A stretch of 64,000 nucleotides of DNA from Streptomyces sp. NBC_00513 (GTDB lineage Bacteria; Actinomycetota; Actinomycetes; Streptomycetales; Streptomycetaceae), in the NCBI RefSeq assembly GCF_041431415.1, contig NZ_CP107845.1, positions 3,720,001 to 3,784,000 of the forward strand, read 5' to 3'. This document shows positions 1 through 9,532 of this stretch, one piece after another. Positions within the stretch are counted from its first letter, which is position 1. Each line of letters opens with the position of its first letter. A program made the position numbers and the translations under genes. The notes under the pieces are model-generated. The model was not told the origin of the DNA, made no database searches, and saw only the letters and a program-made list of their open reading frames with translations.

Positions 1-1073
1 TGCGGCCACGCGCTCTCGTCGTACAGCGCGGCGATCACCCCGGTCGTCGCCAGTGACTCCCCGAGGGGGCGGGCCGGGTCTCCCGAGGGCACGGGTTGGG
101 CGTCCAGCTTGCGGAAGAACTCGTTCAGCCGCTGCGCCACCGCGTCCGGGTCGCCCGAGCCGAGCGGGCACTCCGGCTGCTTCGCGCAGTCCTTGGCGAA
201 GGACCGGAAGGCCGTCTCGAACCCGGCCGTCTGGTCCCGGTTGAGTTCGAGCGCGGGCCTGGACGGGTCCATGGCCCCGTCCAGGACCAGCCGGCCGACC
301 CGGCCCGGGAAGAGGTCCGCGTACGTGGCCCCCAGGAACGTGCCGTACGAGGCCCCGACGTACGACAGCTTCTCGTCGCCCAGCGCCGCTCTGAGGATGT
401 CCATGTCGCGTGCGGCGTCGACGGTGGAGACGTGCGGCAGGACCCGCTGCGAGCGCGTCTTGCAGCCCGCCGCGAACTTCTTGAACGCCGCCACCAGCAG
501 GGCCTGCTCGGCCTTGTCGTCCGGCGTCTGGTCCACCTGGGTGAACCGGTCCATCTCCGGTCCGGACAGGCACTCGACGGGGCTGCTGCGCTCCACCCCG
601 CGCGGGTCGAAGGACACCATGTCGTACCGGGCCCGCACGGCCGCCGGGTAGCCGATGCCCGCGTACGCCTGGAGGTACCCGATGCCCGACCCGCCGGGCC
701 CGCCCGGATTGACGACGAGCGAACCGAGCCGCTTGCCCGGGCCGGTGGCCACGCGGCGGGCCACCGCGATGTCGATGGACTGCGCCGAACCGGGGGTGCC
801 GGGGTTCGCGTAGTCCAGCGGTGCCTTCATGGTGGAGCACTGGAAACCGGGGACACCACAGTCGCGCCAGCTCAGCTTCTGCCCGTAGTACGGACGCAGC
901 GCGGCCGGGACGGCCCCCGGCGCGGCCGTGCCGGCCGTGGATTTCGGCGTGTTCCCGGACGAGGACGCGGAGGCGCGGGTTCCCCCGGAACCCTCCGAAG
1001 TGCACCCGGCAAGCAGCAGCCCGGCGGCTGCGATCACGGTTCCGGTGGTGCGCAGCAGGCGACTGGTGTCCAT
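1..1073 (-). CDS. Secreted alpha/beta-hydrolase lipoprotein (TAP-like peptidase family), 3' end cut by window edge
   Basis: The reading frame starts with ATG at 1073 and runs off the left edge, giving about 357 residues. The N-terminus has a lipoprotein signal: MDTSRLLRTT, then a hydrophobic stretch and the lipobox LLLAGC with the acyl-Cys near residue 24. A Ser/Thr/Gly/Ala-rich linker follows. The body contains the oxyanion segment NPGGPGGSG and the nucleophile elbow GASYG with Ser at about residue 242, as in Streptomyces tripeptidyl-aminopeptidase-like (SlpD/SlpE-type) hydrolases. The remaining catalytic Asp/His and the TAP C-terminal domain would lie beyond the edge. It probably cleaves short peptides at the outer face of the membrane. 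The fold is certain; the substrate is inferred from the family. Confidence 0.85.
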   Translation of the reverse strand, partial: MDTSRLLRTTGTVIAAAGLLLAGCTSEGSGGTRASASSSGNTPKSTAGTAAPGAVPAALRPYYGQKLSWRDCGVPGFQCSTMKAPLDYANPGTPGSAQSIDIAVARRVATGPGKRLGSLVVNPGGPGGSGIGYLQAYAGIGYPAAVRARYDMVSFDPRGVERSSPVECLSGPEMDRFTQVDQTPDDKAEQALLVAAFKKFAAGCKTRSQRVLPHVSTVDAARDMDILRAALGDEKLSYVGASYGTFLGATYADLFPGRVGRLVLDGAMDPSRPALELNRDQTAGFETAFRSFAKDCAKQPECPLGSGDPDAVAQRLNEFFRKLDAQPVPSGDPARPLGESLATTGVIAALYDESAWP

Positions 1074-1282
1074 GCGGCGAGCCTAAGGCCTGCCGGAGCA
1101 CCCGGCCGGGCCCGCCGGTCCGGGCCGACCGACCGCCGCGCCGGGCACGGGCCACCGCCCGGCGCGGGCCGGGAGAGTCCCGGCGGCCGCGCAGGAACGC
1201 TCGTACGGGTGAACAGGTCAACGGACGGCGGACGGCGAACGGCGGTCGGCCAACACCCGCCGGCGCCGTCCGGCCTCGGGGG

Positions 1283-2494
1283 TCAGCCCGCGCGCAGCGC
1301 CATCGTCATGGCCTCGACGGCGAGCAGCGGGGCCACGTTCCGGTCGAGGGCCTCCCGGCAGCCGATGATCGCCTCGATGCGCCGCAGCGTGCGCTCCGGG
1401 CCCGAGTCCCGGGCGATCCGGTCCAGGTCGGCCCGTATCTCCTCATTGGCGATGGCGAGGCCCGAGCCGAGTTGGAGGGCCAGCACGTCCCGGTAGAAGC
1501 CGGTGAGGTCGGTGAGCGCCAAGTCGAGGCTGTCGCGCTGGGTACGGGTGCGGCGGCGCTTCTGCCGGTCCTCCAACTCCTTCATGACGCCCGCGGTCCC
1601 CCTCGGCATCCTGCTGCCCGCGCCCGCTCCGGCCCCGAGCGCGGCCCGCAGTTCCTCGGTCTCCTTGGTGTCGACCTCTTCGGCGAGGTACTTGGCGTCC
1701 TCGGCGGCGGCGTCGACGAGCTCCTGGGCGGCCTTGAGGCAGTCGCCCACGTCGTTCACCCGGAGCGGCAGTCTGAGCACGGCGTTGCGCCGTGATCGGG
1801 CGGCTTCGTCGGTGGCCAGTCGGCGGGCCCGGCCGATGTGGCCCTGCGTCGCACGGGCGGCCGCGGCGGCGAGGGCGGGCTCGATGCCGTCACGGCGCAT
1901 CAGCACCTCGGCGACGGCGGCCACGGGTGGAGTGCGCAGGGTCAGGTGCCGGCAGCGGGAGCGGATGGTGGGCAGCACGTCCTCCAGGGAGGGCGCGCAC
2001 AGCAGCCACACCGTCCGCGGGGCCGGTTCCTCCACGGCCTTGAGCAGGACGTTGCCGGCGCCTTCGGTGAGCCGGTCGGCGTCCTCCAGGACGATGACCT
2101 GCCAACGCCCGACGGCCGGCGACAACTGGGCCCGGCGGACCAGGGCCCGGGTCTCCTTCACACCGATGGAGAGGAGATCGGTACGGACGATCTCCACATC
2201 GGCGTGTGTCCCGATCACCGTGGTGTGGCAGCCGTCGCAGAAGCCGCAGCCCGGTTCCCCGCCGAGGGCGCGGTCGGGGCTGGTGCACTGGAGGGCCGCC
2301 GCGAAGGCGCGGGCCGCGGTGGCCCGCCCCGATCCCGGCGGGCCGGTGAACAGCCAGGCGTGGGTCATCCTGGACCCGGCGGGCAGCGGTGTCCCGTCCG
2401 ACGTGGCCGTGACCTGCGCGTCGGCGTCACGGGCGGCGGCGGCGAGTTGCGTCTGCACGCGCTCCTGACCCACCAGGTCGTCCCATACGGGCAT
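1283..2494 (-). CDS. holB: DNA polymerase III delta' subunit (clamp-loader ATPase-like)
   Basis: This 403-aa protein starts MPVWDDLVGQERVQ, the usual N-terminus of actinobacterial delta' subunits. A GTG twelve bases upstream (2506) is in frame but less likely. The P-loop-like segment TGPPGSGRATAA is followed by a zinc-binding cluster (CTSPDRALGGEPGCGFCDGC), the sensor segment LEDADRLTEGAGNVLLKAVEEP, and the SRC motif (TIRSRCRHL) that serves as an arginine finger in clamp loaders. Delta' works with delta and tau/gamma to load the beta sliding clamp. The gene lies downstream of tmk on the same strand, the same tmk-holB order seen in many bacteria, so a shared transcript is likely. Confidence 0.92.
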   Translation of the reverse strand: MPVWDDLVGQERVQTQLAAAARDADAQVTATSDGTPLPAGSRMTHAWLFTGPPGSGRATAARAFAAALQCTSPDRALGGEPGCGFCDGCHTTVIGTHADVEIVRTDLLSIGVKETRALVRRAQLSPAVGRWQVIVLEDADRLTEGAGNVLLKAVEEPAPRTVWLLCAPSLEDVLPTIRSRCRHLTLRTPPVAAVAEVLMRRDGIEPALAAAAARATQGHIGRARRLATDEAARSRRNAVLRLPLRVNDVGDCLKAAQELVDAAAEDAKYLAEEVDTKETEELRAALGAGAGAGSRMPRGTAGVMKELEDRQKRRRTRTQRDSLDLALTDLTGFYRDVLALQLGSGLAIANEEIRADLDRIARDSGPERTLRRIEAIIGCREALDRNVAPLLAVEAMTMALRAG

Positions 2495-2660
2495 CCCGCC
2501 CACCACCTTTCACTGTCCGTGCGTACCTGTGCACATTCTGACGGACGGCACTGACACCGACGGCGCCCGCACCGCCCGCACCGCCCGCACCGCCAGCGTC
2601 TCGCGCACCGTCAGCGCTGTCAGCGCCCACTCAGGCCGGGGGCCGAGGGCCGAGGGCCGC

Positions 2661-5600
2661 TCAGCGGCGGCGACCCCGGCGGTCCTCGTCGTCCTCGTCG
2701 TCCTTGCGCGAGCCCAGCAGTTCGTCCGCCAGGGTCGGCAGGTCGTCCATCGGGGTCGCCTCGGCCCAGTCCGACGGCGCCCGACGCGGCCGCCCCTCGT
2801 CGTCGACGACGGGAAGCTCGCGGGTCACGTCGTCCTCGCGGTCCGGGTTCGCGCCCCGCCCGCGGTGCCCCGACTCCCGGAAGATGTCCGAGGGCACCCG
2901 GTCGGCGGGGTTCTCCTGGGGTCGGCGGGCCGTCGGCCGGGAGGCGGACGGGGTCTGACCGGAGGACGCCGACGCCGATCGAGCGGGACCATCGGCCGGG
3001 CCCGCGTCACGGACCGGCGGCAGCACCGAGGTCTCCGCGGCCGGGTCGACCTTCGGCACGGGCACCGTCTGGGTGACGTCGTCGGGCTGCACGAACCGCT
3101 TGACCACAGGGGTCTCCACCGTGATGGCGTCGTTCGGGTGCGGGTCCTTGCGCATCCCGACCTTCGGCGCGGGCGCCTCCGCCGGGGCGTCGGCGGGTGC
3201 GGGTGCCGGGGCGGGCGGCGGAGCGGCGGCGGCCTGGGCAGCCGCCCGAGCCGCCGAGGCGGCGGCCGAGGCCTCCGCCAACCGGCGTGCCTCCTCGGCC
3301 CTGAGCAGGGCTTCCTCGGCACGGCGCTGCTTCTCCAGCCGCCGGTCCTCGGCCTCGGCGCGCAGCCTGGCCTCCTCCTCCGCCTGGGCGCGCAGCCGCT
3401 CGGCCTCCGCCGCGCGGGCCTTCTCCTCGGCTTCCGCGCGCAGTCGCTCGATCTCGGCCCGGGCCCGGGCTTCCTCGGCGACGCGCTGCCGCTCCTCTTC
3501 CGCCTTGCGGACGGCCTCGGCCTCGGCGAGCCGCCGGGCCTCCGCCGCCTCCGCCTCGGCCTTGACGCGGGCCTCCTCGGCCTCGCGAGCCTTGCGGGCC
3601 TCCGTCTCGACGCGCAACCGCTCTTCCTCGGCCTTGCGCGCCGCCTCTTCCTCCGCCTTGCGCTTCGCCTCGGCCTCGGCGAGCCGTCGGGCTTCGAGCT
3701 GCGCGGCGATCTCCTGCTCGGAGAGCGGCAGCATCCGGTCCAGGCGGTGCCGGACGACGGTGGTCACCGAGCCCGGGTCCTGGCCCGCGTCCACCACCAG
3801 GTAGCGCCCGGGGTCGGCCGCGGCCAGCGTCAGGAACCCGGAGCGCACGCGCCGGTGGAACTCCGCGGGCTCCGACTCCAGCCGGTCCGGCGCCTCGGTG
3901 AATCGCTCCCGGGCCGTCTCCGGCGACACGTCGAGCAGCACGGTCAGGTTCGGTACGAGTCCCCCCGTGGCCCAGCGGGAGATCCGGGCGATCTCGGTCG
4001 GGGACAGGTCGCGGCCGGCGCCCTGGTAGGCCACCGAGGAGTCGATGTAGCGGTCGGAGATGACCACGGCGCCCCGCTCCAGGGCGGGCCGGACCACGGT
4101 GTCCACGTGCTCGGCACGGTCGGCGGCGTACAGGAGCGCCTCCGCGCGGTTCGACAGCCCGGCCGAGGACACGTCCAGCAGGATCGAGCGCAGCCGCTTG
4201 CCGACCGGGGTGGCTCCCGGCTCGCGCGTGACGACGACCTCGTGGCCCTTGCCCCGTATCCAGTCGGCCAGCGCCTCCACCTGGGTGGACTTGCCGGCGC
4301 CGTCACCGCCTTCCAGGGCGATGAAGAAGCCGGTGGCGGAGGCGGCCTGGAGCGGTTCCCCACCGCGCAGTGCCTCGCGCAGGTCGCGGCGCAGCGGTAC
4401 TCCGCTGCGGTCGTCCGCCTTGGTCAGCACCACCACGGCGACGGGCAGCAGCAGGGCGCCGACCAGCATCAGGGTGAAGGCCGCGCCGCCGTGCGAGAAG
4501 ACGACCTCGCCGCCGGTCAGCCGGTGCGGACCGATCGCGGCGGCCAGCAGCGGGGCGGCCACCGCCCCGACGGCCACGGCCACCCGCACGACGGCCTGGA
4601 GGTGCTCGGTGACCCGGGCCCGACGGAACTCCTCGGTCTCCTGGTCCAGCAGGGTGTGCGCGGTATGGGCGGCGGTACCGGCGGACGTGCCCGCGAGCAG
4701 GGCCAGGAACAGCCCGGTCGCCATGTCCGGGACCAGCCCGACGAGCAGCAGCGCGAGCCCGGTCACCGCTATGGCGAGGGCGAGCAGCCTGCGCCGCGAC
4801 AGGGCGGGAAGGATCTTGCCGGCCTGGGTCGCGCGGATGCCGAGGCCGGTGCCACCGACCAGCGCCAGGACCAGCAGGGCGTACGAAGCGGGTCCGCCGC
4901 CCAGGTCGAAGCCGTGCAGTACGGATACGGAGGCGGCGGAGGCCACCGCTCCGGCGACGGCGGCGGAGGCCAGGACGAGCAGCGGGACGGCGCCCGTACG
5001 GCCCTTGTCGGGACGGTCGCCTGCCTTGGGGGCGCGCAGTCCCTCCAGCGGGGAGCGCGGGCGCGGGGTCTTCGTGCCGGGCAGCACCAGGGGGAGCAGC
5101 AGCGACACGGAAGCGGCGAACAGACCGGCGGCCACGTAGGACCCCAGGGCGGCCTGGTTCGCGGCGAACCATTCCACGCCGAGGCCGAGCGCACGGCCGA
5201 CCAGCGTCGAGGCGAGCAGTGCGGCGGCCGCGACGGGCAGCGCCGCGAAGGCGGTGCGCAGGGTCAGGCGCCGCAGCGTGTCGAGGTGGTCCGGGAGCGG
5301 CCGTACGGTCGCCCCCTCCGGCGGCGGCGGGGGCAGCAGGGCCGGAGCCGCGCTGTCCTTGGCCAGCGTCCACAGTCGTTCGGCGGCCCCGGACACGAAG
5401 ACGGTGGCCAGGAGCGCGGTCATGGCGTGCGCCGGGATCCAGTCCAGCCAGAGCGGGGCGACGACGAACAGTGCGATCCGCACCCCGTCGGCGCCGACCA
5501 TCGTCCAGCGGCGGTCGAGCTTGCCCCCGGGGGCGGTCAGCTTGGCGAGCGGCCCGAGGAGCACGGCCCCGAAGAGCACGGTGGCCACGACCCGGACCCC

Positions 5601-5882
5601 GAACACGGCCGCGACGGCCAGGGCCGCTCCGCGGTATCCGTCCCCGAAGGTTCCCTCGGAGACCGCCGCCTGAAAGGCGAGCAACACCAGGACCAACAGG
5701 GCGAGGGCATCGCCGATGCCGCTCACCAACTGGGCACTCCACAAACGCCGCAGTCTGGGGGTGCGCAGCAGGGCACGCACCGCACGCTCGCGGGAGTCCG
5801 CGGCCAGGGCTTCGTCGTAGGTGGTGTTCTCGTCGGCGGTCTCGGTGTCGGTCACGACCGTCGGCTGCTCGGCTCGCGTCAT
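2661..5882 (-). CDS. tmk: Fusion of an MFS-like membrane domain, thymidylate kinase and a long charged coiled coil
   Basis: This protein is 1073 aa, about five times the length of a normal dTMP kinase. Residues about 45-490 contain about ten hydrophobic helices resembling a major-facilitator transporter. The kinase spans about 518-715, with the P-loop GGDGAGKS at 525-532, the TREPG segment and the DRY motif (ISDRYIDSS) typical of TMP kinases. Residues about 720-890 are an Ala/Glu/Arg-rich predicted coiled coil with many AEEEARKAEEER-like repeats. The last 180 residues are Pro-, Asp- and Arg-rich and probably disordered. The kinase phosphorylates dTMP to dTDP for DNA synthesis; membrane tethering is inferred. 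From memory, long tmk fusions of this kind are normal in Streptomyces. A perfect DnaA box lies just upstream. Confidence 0.9.
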   Translation of the reverse strand: MTRAEQPTVVTDTETADENTTYDEALAADSRERAVRALLRTPRLRRLWSAQLVSGIGDALALLVLVLLAFQAAVSEGTFGDGYRGAALAVAAVFGVRVVATVLFGAVLLGPLAKLTAPGGKLDRRWTMVGADGVRIALFVVAPLWLDWIPAHAMTALLATVFVSGAAERLWTLAKDSAAPALLPPPPPEGATVRPLPDHLDTLRRLTLRTAFAALPVAAAALLASTLVGRALGLGVEWFAANQAALGSYVAAGLFAASVSLLLPLVLPGTKTPRPRSPLEGLRAPKAGDRPDKGRTGAVPLLVLASAAVAGAVASAASVSVLHGFDLGGGPASYALLVLALVGGTGLGIRATQAGKILPALSRRRLLALAIAVTGLALLLVGLVPDMATGLFLALLAGTSAGTAAHTAHTLLDQETEEFRRARVTEHLQAVVRVAVAVGAVAAPLLAAAIGPHRLTGGEVVFSHGGAAFTLMLVGALLLPVAVVVLTKADDRSGVPLRRDLREALRGGEPLQAASATGFFIALEGGDGAGKSTQVEALADWIRGKGHEVVVTREPGATPVGKRLRSILLDVSSAGLSNRAEALLYAADRAEHVDTVVRPALERGAVVISDRYIDSSVAYQGAGRDLSPTEIARISRWATGGLVPNLTVLLDVSPETARERFTEAPDRLESEPAEFHRRVRSGFLTLAAADPGRYLVVDAGQDPGSVTTVVRHRLDRMLPLSEQEIAAQLEARRLAEAEAKRKAEEEAARKAEEERLRVETEARKAREAEEARVKAEAEAAEARRLAEAEAVRKAEEERQRVAEEARARAEIERLRAEAEEKARAAEAERLRAQAEEEARLRAEAEDRRLEKQRRAEEALLRAEEARRLAEASAAASAARAAAQAAAAPPPAPAPAPADAPAEAPAPKVGMRKDPHPNDAITVETPVVKRFVQPDDVTQTVPVPKVDPAAETSVLPPVRDAGPADGPARSASASSGQTPSASRPTARRPQENPADRVPSDIFRESGHRGRGANPDREDDVTRELPVVDDEGRPRRAPSDWAEATPMDDLPTLADELLGSRKDDEDDEDRRGRRR

Positions 5883-5922
5883 CCGCCCAGCCTATCCGCT
5901 GTGCTTCGTGGCTGCGGAGGCC

Positions 5923-5931
5923 TGTGGACAA
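5923..5931 (-). promoter_or_regulatory. Perfect DnaA box upstream of tmk
   Basis: The minus strand reads TTGTCCACA, the Streptomyces consensus DnaA box, about 40 bases upstream of the tmk start codon. A lone box in the leader of a nucleotide-supply gene fits DnaA-dependent transcription control. The match is seen directly; the role is inferred. Confidence 0.45.
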
Positions 5932-5994
5932 CCCCGGGTGTGACCCCGCGCCCACCCCTCCACCCGGCCCCGCGCCCACCTCTCCGGGAGAACC

Positions 5995-6031
5995 CGAAGG
6001 GCCCCCTCGCAGCATGCGCGGGGGCCCTTCG
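5995..6031 (-). terminator. Terminator hairpin after topA
   Basis: Sixteen-base arms with one mismatch around the loop AGCAT form a very GC-rich hairpin 32 bases downstream of the topA stop codon. It separates topA from tmk. There is no U-tract, as is usual in Streptomyces. Confidence 0.75.
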
Positions 6032-6062
6032 ACGACCGGCAGCCCCGGGCGGCCAGCCGCGG

Positions 6063-8888
6063 CTAGTCGTCCGACGCCGCCGGAGCGGTCGTCGCCTTCT
6101 TCGCCACCGTCTTCTTCGCGGCCGTCTTCTTGGTCGCCGTGGCCTTCTTCGCCGTCGTCGTCTTCTTGGCCGCCGTCTTCTTGGCGGTCGTCGTGGCCTT
6201 CTTGGCGGGCGCCTTCTTCGCCGGGGCCTTCTTGGCCGTCTTCTTCACCGGCCCCTTCGCCCGCTTCTCGGCGAGCAGTTCGTAGCCGCGCTCCGGCGTG
6301 ATCGTCTCGACGTCGTCGTCCCGCCGCAGCGTCGCGTTCGTCTCGCCGTCCGTCACGTACGGACCGAAGCGGCCGTCCTTCACCACCACCGGCTTCTCGC
6401 TCACCGGGTCGGTGCCCAGTTCCTTGAGCGGGGGCTTGGCCGCGGCCCGTCCGCGCTGCTTCGGCTGCGCGTAGATGGCGAGCGCCTCGTCCAGCGTGAT
6501 CGAGAACAGCTGGCCCTCGGTCTCCAGGGACCGCGAGTCCGTGCCCTTCTTCAGGTACGGGCCGTAGCGGCCGTTCTGGGCCGTGATCTCCACGCCCTCC
6601 GCGTCGGCTCCGACGACCCTGGGCAGGGACATCAGCTTGAGCGCCTCGTCCAGGGTGACCGTGTCCAGACTCATCGACTGGAACAGCGAGGCCGTCCGCG
6701 GCTTGACCGCGTTCTTGCCGGTCTTCGGCGTGCCCTCGGGCAGGATCTCCGTCACGTACGGCCCGTAGCGGCCGTCCTTCGCGACGATCTGGTTCCCGCT
6801 GACGGGGTCGGTGCCCAGCTCGAACTCGCCGCTCGGCTTCGCGAAGAGTTCCTCCGCGTACTCCACCGTCAGCTCGTCGGGAGCCATGTCGTCCGGGACG
6901 TCGGCCCGCTGGTGGCCTTCGGCGTCCTTCTCGCCGCGCTCCACGTACGGCCCGTAGCGGCCGACGCGCAGCACGATTCCCTCGCCGACGGGGAAGGAGG
7001 AGATCTCCCGGGCGTCGATGGCGCCGAGGTCCGTGACGAGTTCCTTGAGACCACCGAGGTGGTCGCCGTCGGCCGGTACGACCTCGGACGCGTCCTCGGC
7101 GCCGAAGTAGAACCGCTTCAGCCACGGCACGGACTGGGCCTCGCCCCGCGCGATGCGGTCGAGGTCGTCCTCCATCTTCGCCGTGAAGTCGTAGTCGACG
7201 AGCCGGCCGAAGTGCGTCTCCAGCAGGTTGACCACGGCGAACGACAGGAAGGACGGCACGAGGGCCGTGCCCTTCTTGAAGACGTAGCCGCGGTCGAGGA
7301 TGGTGCCGATGATCGACGCGTAGGTCGAGGGACGGCCGATCTCGCGCTCTTCCAGCTCCTTGACCAGCGAGGCCTCGGTGTACCGGGCCGGCGGCTTGGT
7401 CGAGTGGCCGTCCACCGTGATCTCCTCGGCCGACAGCGCGTCGCCCTCGGCGACCTGCGGCAGCCGCTTCTCACGGTCGTCGAGCTCGGCGTTCGGGTCG
7501 TCCGCGCCCTCGACGTAGGCCTTCATGAAGCCGTGGAAGGTGATCGTCTTGCCGGACGCGCTGAACTCGGCGTCACGGCCGTCGGCGGCGCGTCCACCGA
7601 TCTTCACGGTCACGGAGTTTCCGACCGCGTCCTTCATCTGGGAGGCGACGGTCCGCTTCCAGATGAGTTCGTACAGACGGAACTGGTCGCCGGTCAGGCC
7701 GGTCTCGGCCGGAGTGCGGAAACGATCACCCGAGGGTCGGATCGCCTCGTGCGCCTCCTGCGCGTTCTTGACCTTGCCGGCGTACACGCGCGGCTTCTCC
7801 GGCAGGTAGTCGGCTCCGTAGAGCTGGGTGACCTGCGCCCGCGCCGCGTTCACCGCGGTGTCGGAGAGCGTCGTGGAGTCGGTACGCATATAGGTGATGA
7901 AGCCGTTCTCGTACAGCTTCTGTGCCACCTGCATCGTCGCCTTCGCACCGAAGCCGAGCTTGCGCGAGGCCTCCTGCTGGAGCGTCGTCGTGCGGAACGG
8001 GGCGTACGGGGAGCGACGGTACGGCTTCGACTCGACCGAGCGGACGGCGAACGAAGCGCTCTCCAGCGAGGTGGCGAGCGCCCGGGCGCCGGCCTCGTCG
8101 AGGTGCAGGACCTCGCTCTTGAGCTTGCCGTTCGAACCGAAGTCACGGCCCTGGGCGACGCGCTTGCCGTCGACCGTGTTCAGGCGGGCGACCAGCGTCG
8201 AGGGGTCGGAGGCGTCACCGGCCCGGCCGGTGCCGAAGGTGCCGGTCAGGTCCCAGTACTCGGCGGAACGGAAGGCGATGCGCTCGCGTTCCCGCTCGAC
8301 GACGAGGCGGGTGGCCACCGACTGGACGCGGCCCGCCGACAGCTTCGGCATGACCTTCTTCCACAGGACCGGCGAGACCTCGTAGCCGTAGAGGCGGTCG
8401 AGGATGCGTCGGGTCTCCTGGGCGTCGACCATGCGCTGGTTGAGTTCGCGCGGGTTGGCGACGGCGTCGCGGATCGCGTCCTTGGTGATCTCGTGGAAGA
8501 CCATCCGGTGGACGGGGACCTTGGGCTTGAGGACTTCCTGCAGGTGCCACGCGATGGCTTCGCCCTCGCGGTCCTCATCGGTGGCGAGGAAGAGTTCGTC
8601 GGACTCGGCCAGCAGCTCCTTGAGCTTCCTGACCTGGGCCTTCTTGTCCGCGTTGACGACGTAGATCGGCGCGAAGTCGTGTTCGACGTCCACGCCGAGG
8701 CGACGGACCTCGCCGGTGTACTTGTCGGGAACCTCGGCCGCGCCACTGGGGAGGTCGCGGATGTGCCCGACGCTCGCCTCGACGACGTATCCCGGGCCGA
8801 GGTAGCCCTTGATCGTCTTCGCCTTGGCAGGGGACTCGACGATGACGAGTCGGCGGCCGCCCTTTGCGGTCTCGCTAGTCGGGGACAA
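6063..8888 (-). CDS. topA: DNA topoisomerase I (type IA)
   Basis: This 941-aa enzyme relaxes negative supercoils by cutting one strand. The TOPRIM domain opens with VIVESPAKAKTI and carries the acidic TDEDREGEA motif (Asp about 104 and 106). The cutting Tyr is in GFITYMRTDS, at about residue 333. Several repeats of the form DPVSGNQIVAKDGRYGPYV or similar in the C-terminal half are actinobacterial topoisomerase domains. The final about 65 residues are a Lys/Ala/Thr-rich tail (repeated AAKKT-type units), as in other Streptomyces TopA proteins, where such tails aid DNA binding and processivity. TTG at 8888 is chosen as the start because the family begins SPTSETAKGGRRLVIVE; an upstream extension would be out of family. 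The gene is followed by a strong terminator. Confidence 0.95.
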   Translation of the reverse strand: MSPTSETAKGGRRLVIVESPAKAKTIKGYLGPGYVVEASVGHIRDLPSGAAEVPDKYTGEVRRLGVDVEHDFAPIYVVNADKKAQVRKLKELLAESDELFLATDEDREGEAIAWHLQEVLKPKVPVHRMVFHEITKDAIRDAVANPRELNQRMVDAQETRRILDRLYGYEVSPVLWKKVMPKLSAGRVQSVATRLVVERERERIAFRSAEYWDLTGTFGTGRAGDASDPSTLVARLNTVDGKRVAQGRDFGSNGKLKSEVLHLDEAGARALATSLESASFAVRSVESKPYRRSPYAPFRTTTLQQEASRKLGFGAKATMQVAQKLYENGFITYMRTDSTTLSDTAVNAARAQVTQLYGADYLPEKPRVYAGKVKNAQEAHEAIRPSGDRFRTPAETGLTGDQFRLYELIWKRTVASQMKDAVGNSVTVKIGGRAADGRDAEFSASGKTITFHGFMKAYVEGADDPNAELDDREKRLPQVAEGDALSAEEITVDGHSTKPPARYTEASLVKELEEREIGRPSTYASIIGTILDRGYVFKKGTALVPSFLSFAVVNLLETHFGRLVDYDFTAKMEDDLDRIARGEAQSVPWLKRFYFGAEDASEVVPADGDHLGGLKELVTDLGAIDAREISSFPVGEGIVLRVGRYGPYVERGEKDAEGHQRADVPDDMAPDELTVEYAEELFAKPSGEFELGTDPVSGNQIVAKDGRYGPYVTEILPEGTPKTGKNAVKPRTASLFQSMSLDTVTLDEALKLMSLPRVVGADAEGVEITAQNGRYGPYLKKGTDSRSLETEGQLFSITLDEALAIYAQPKQRGRAAAKPPLKELGTDPVSEKPVVVKDGRFGPYVTDGETNATLRRDDDVETITPERGYELLAEKRAKGPVKKTAKKAPAKKAPAKKATTTAKKTAAKKTTTAKKATATKKTAAKKTVAKKATTAPAASDD

Positions 8889-9164
8889 CTTGGCTCTTCT
8901 CTCCGGTCGGCACTCGGTCGCGGTACGGCGACGCTGCGGAGTGTGACGGTACAACCCGCACCCGTGTCAAACGGCACAAGCCCGCAACGGCCACTCGAAC
9001 GGTAACCCGACAAGTGCCGTTTCTGCCGCCCGGATGCCACGGCGGACCCCTCACGGTCACCGGCCAGAGTGGCCTGGGGGCCGTCTGGCCCCGGCCCGCG
9101 CACCACCGCCGGCCCTTGCGACGTCGGGTTTCCCACTCGGGGAACATCTTCCGGGACGGCCGCC

Positions 9165-9362
9165 TCAGAACCGCTGGAGGCACCAGACGCCGAGGGCCAG
9201 CGAGCCGGCTCCGGACAGGAGCGCGAGGGGCACGGCGACGGCGGGGCGTACGCCCTCGGCCACCGGCGCACGGTGCAGCGCACGCGCTCCCGTCCAGCCG
9301 AGCAGAGCGGCTCCGAACAGCAGGAACACGAGCGCGGAGAAGATCGCCGGACCGCGTTCCAT
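9165..9362 (-). CDS. Small two-helix membrane protein of unknown function
   Basis: This 65-aa protein is preceded by a good ribosome-binding site (AAGGGGGG). Two hydrophobic segments (about residues 6-25 and 42-62) are separated by a short basic loop (RALHRAPVAEGVRP). No family beyond the generic small actinobacterial membrane protein was recognised. It lies upstream of topA on the same strand, with a 276-base gap that contains nothing else identifiable. Confidence 0.6.
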   Translation of the reverse strand: MERGPAIFSALVFLLFGAALLGWTGARALHRAPVAEGVRPAVAVPLALLSGAGSLALGVWCLQRF

Positions 9363-9532
9363 GCCGTTCCCCCCTTGCTTCCGGGCCGCTCGGGGATCCC
9401 CCCGGATCCCACTTCCCGGGAGCCTGCCGGCCGAGGAGGTACGGCAGGCGAACCCAGGGTTACATCACGGCTTCGACATCGACGCCGCCGCCCGGTCGCG
9501 CGCGCCGCGTGCCGGCCACGCCCGCCCCGGGC

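Noticed and set aside
2529..9005. A 2158-codon open frame antisense to tmk and topA
   Set aside because: It is a shadow of the two real genes on the other strand. Its Arg/Gly/Leu-rich composition and lack of any domain are typical of antisense frames in GC-rich DNA.
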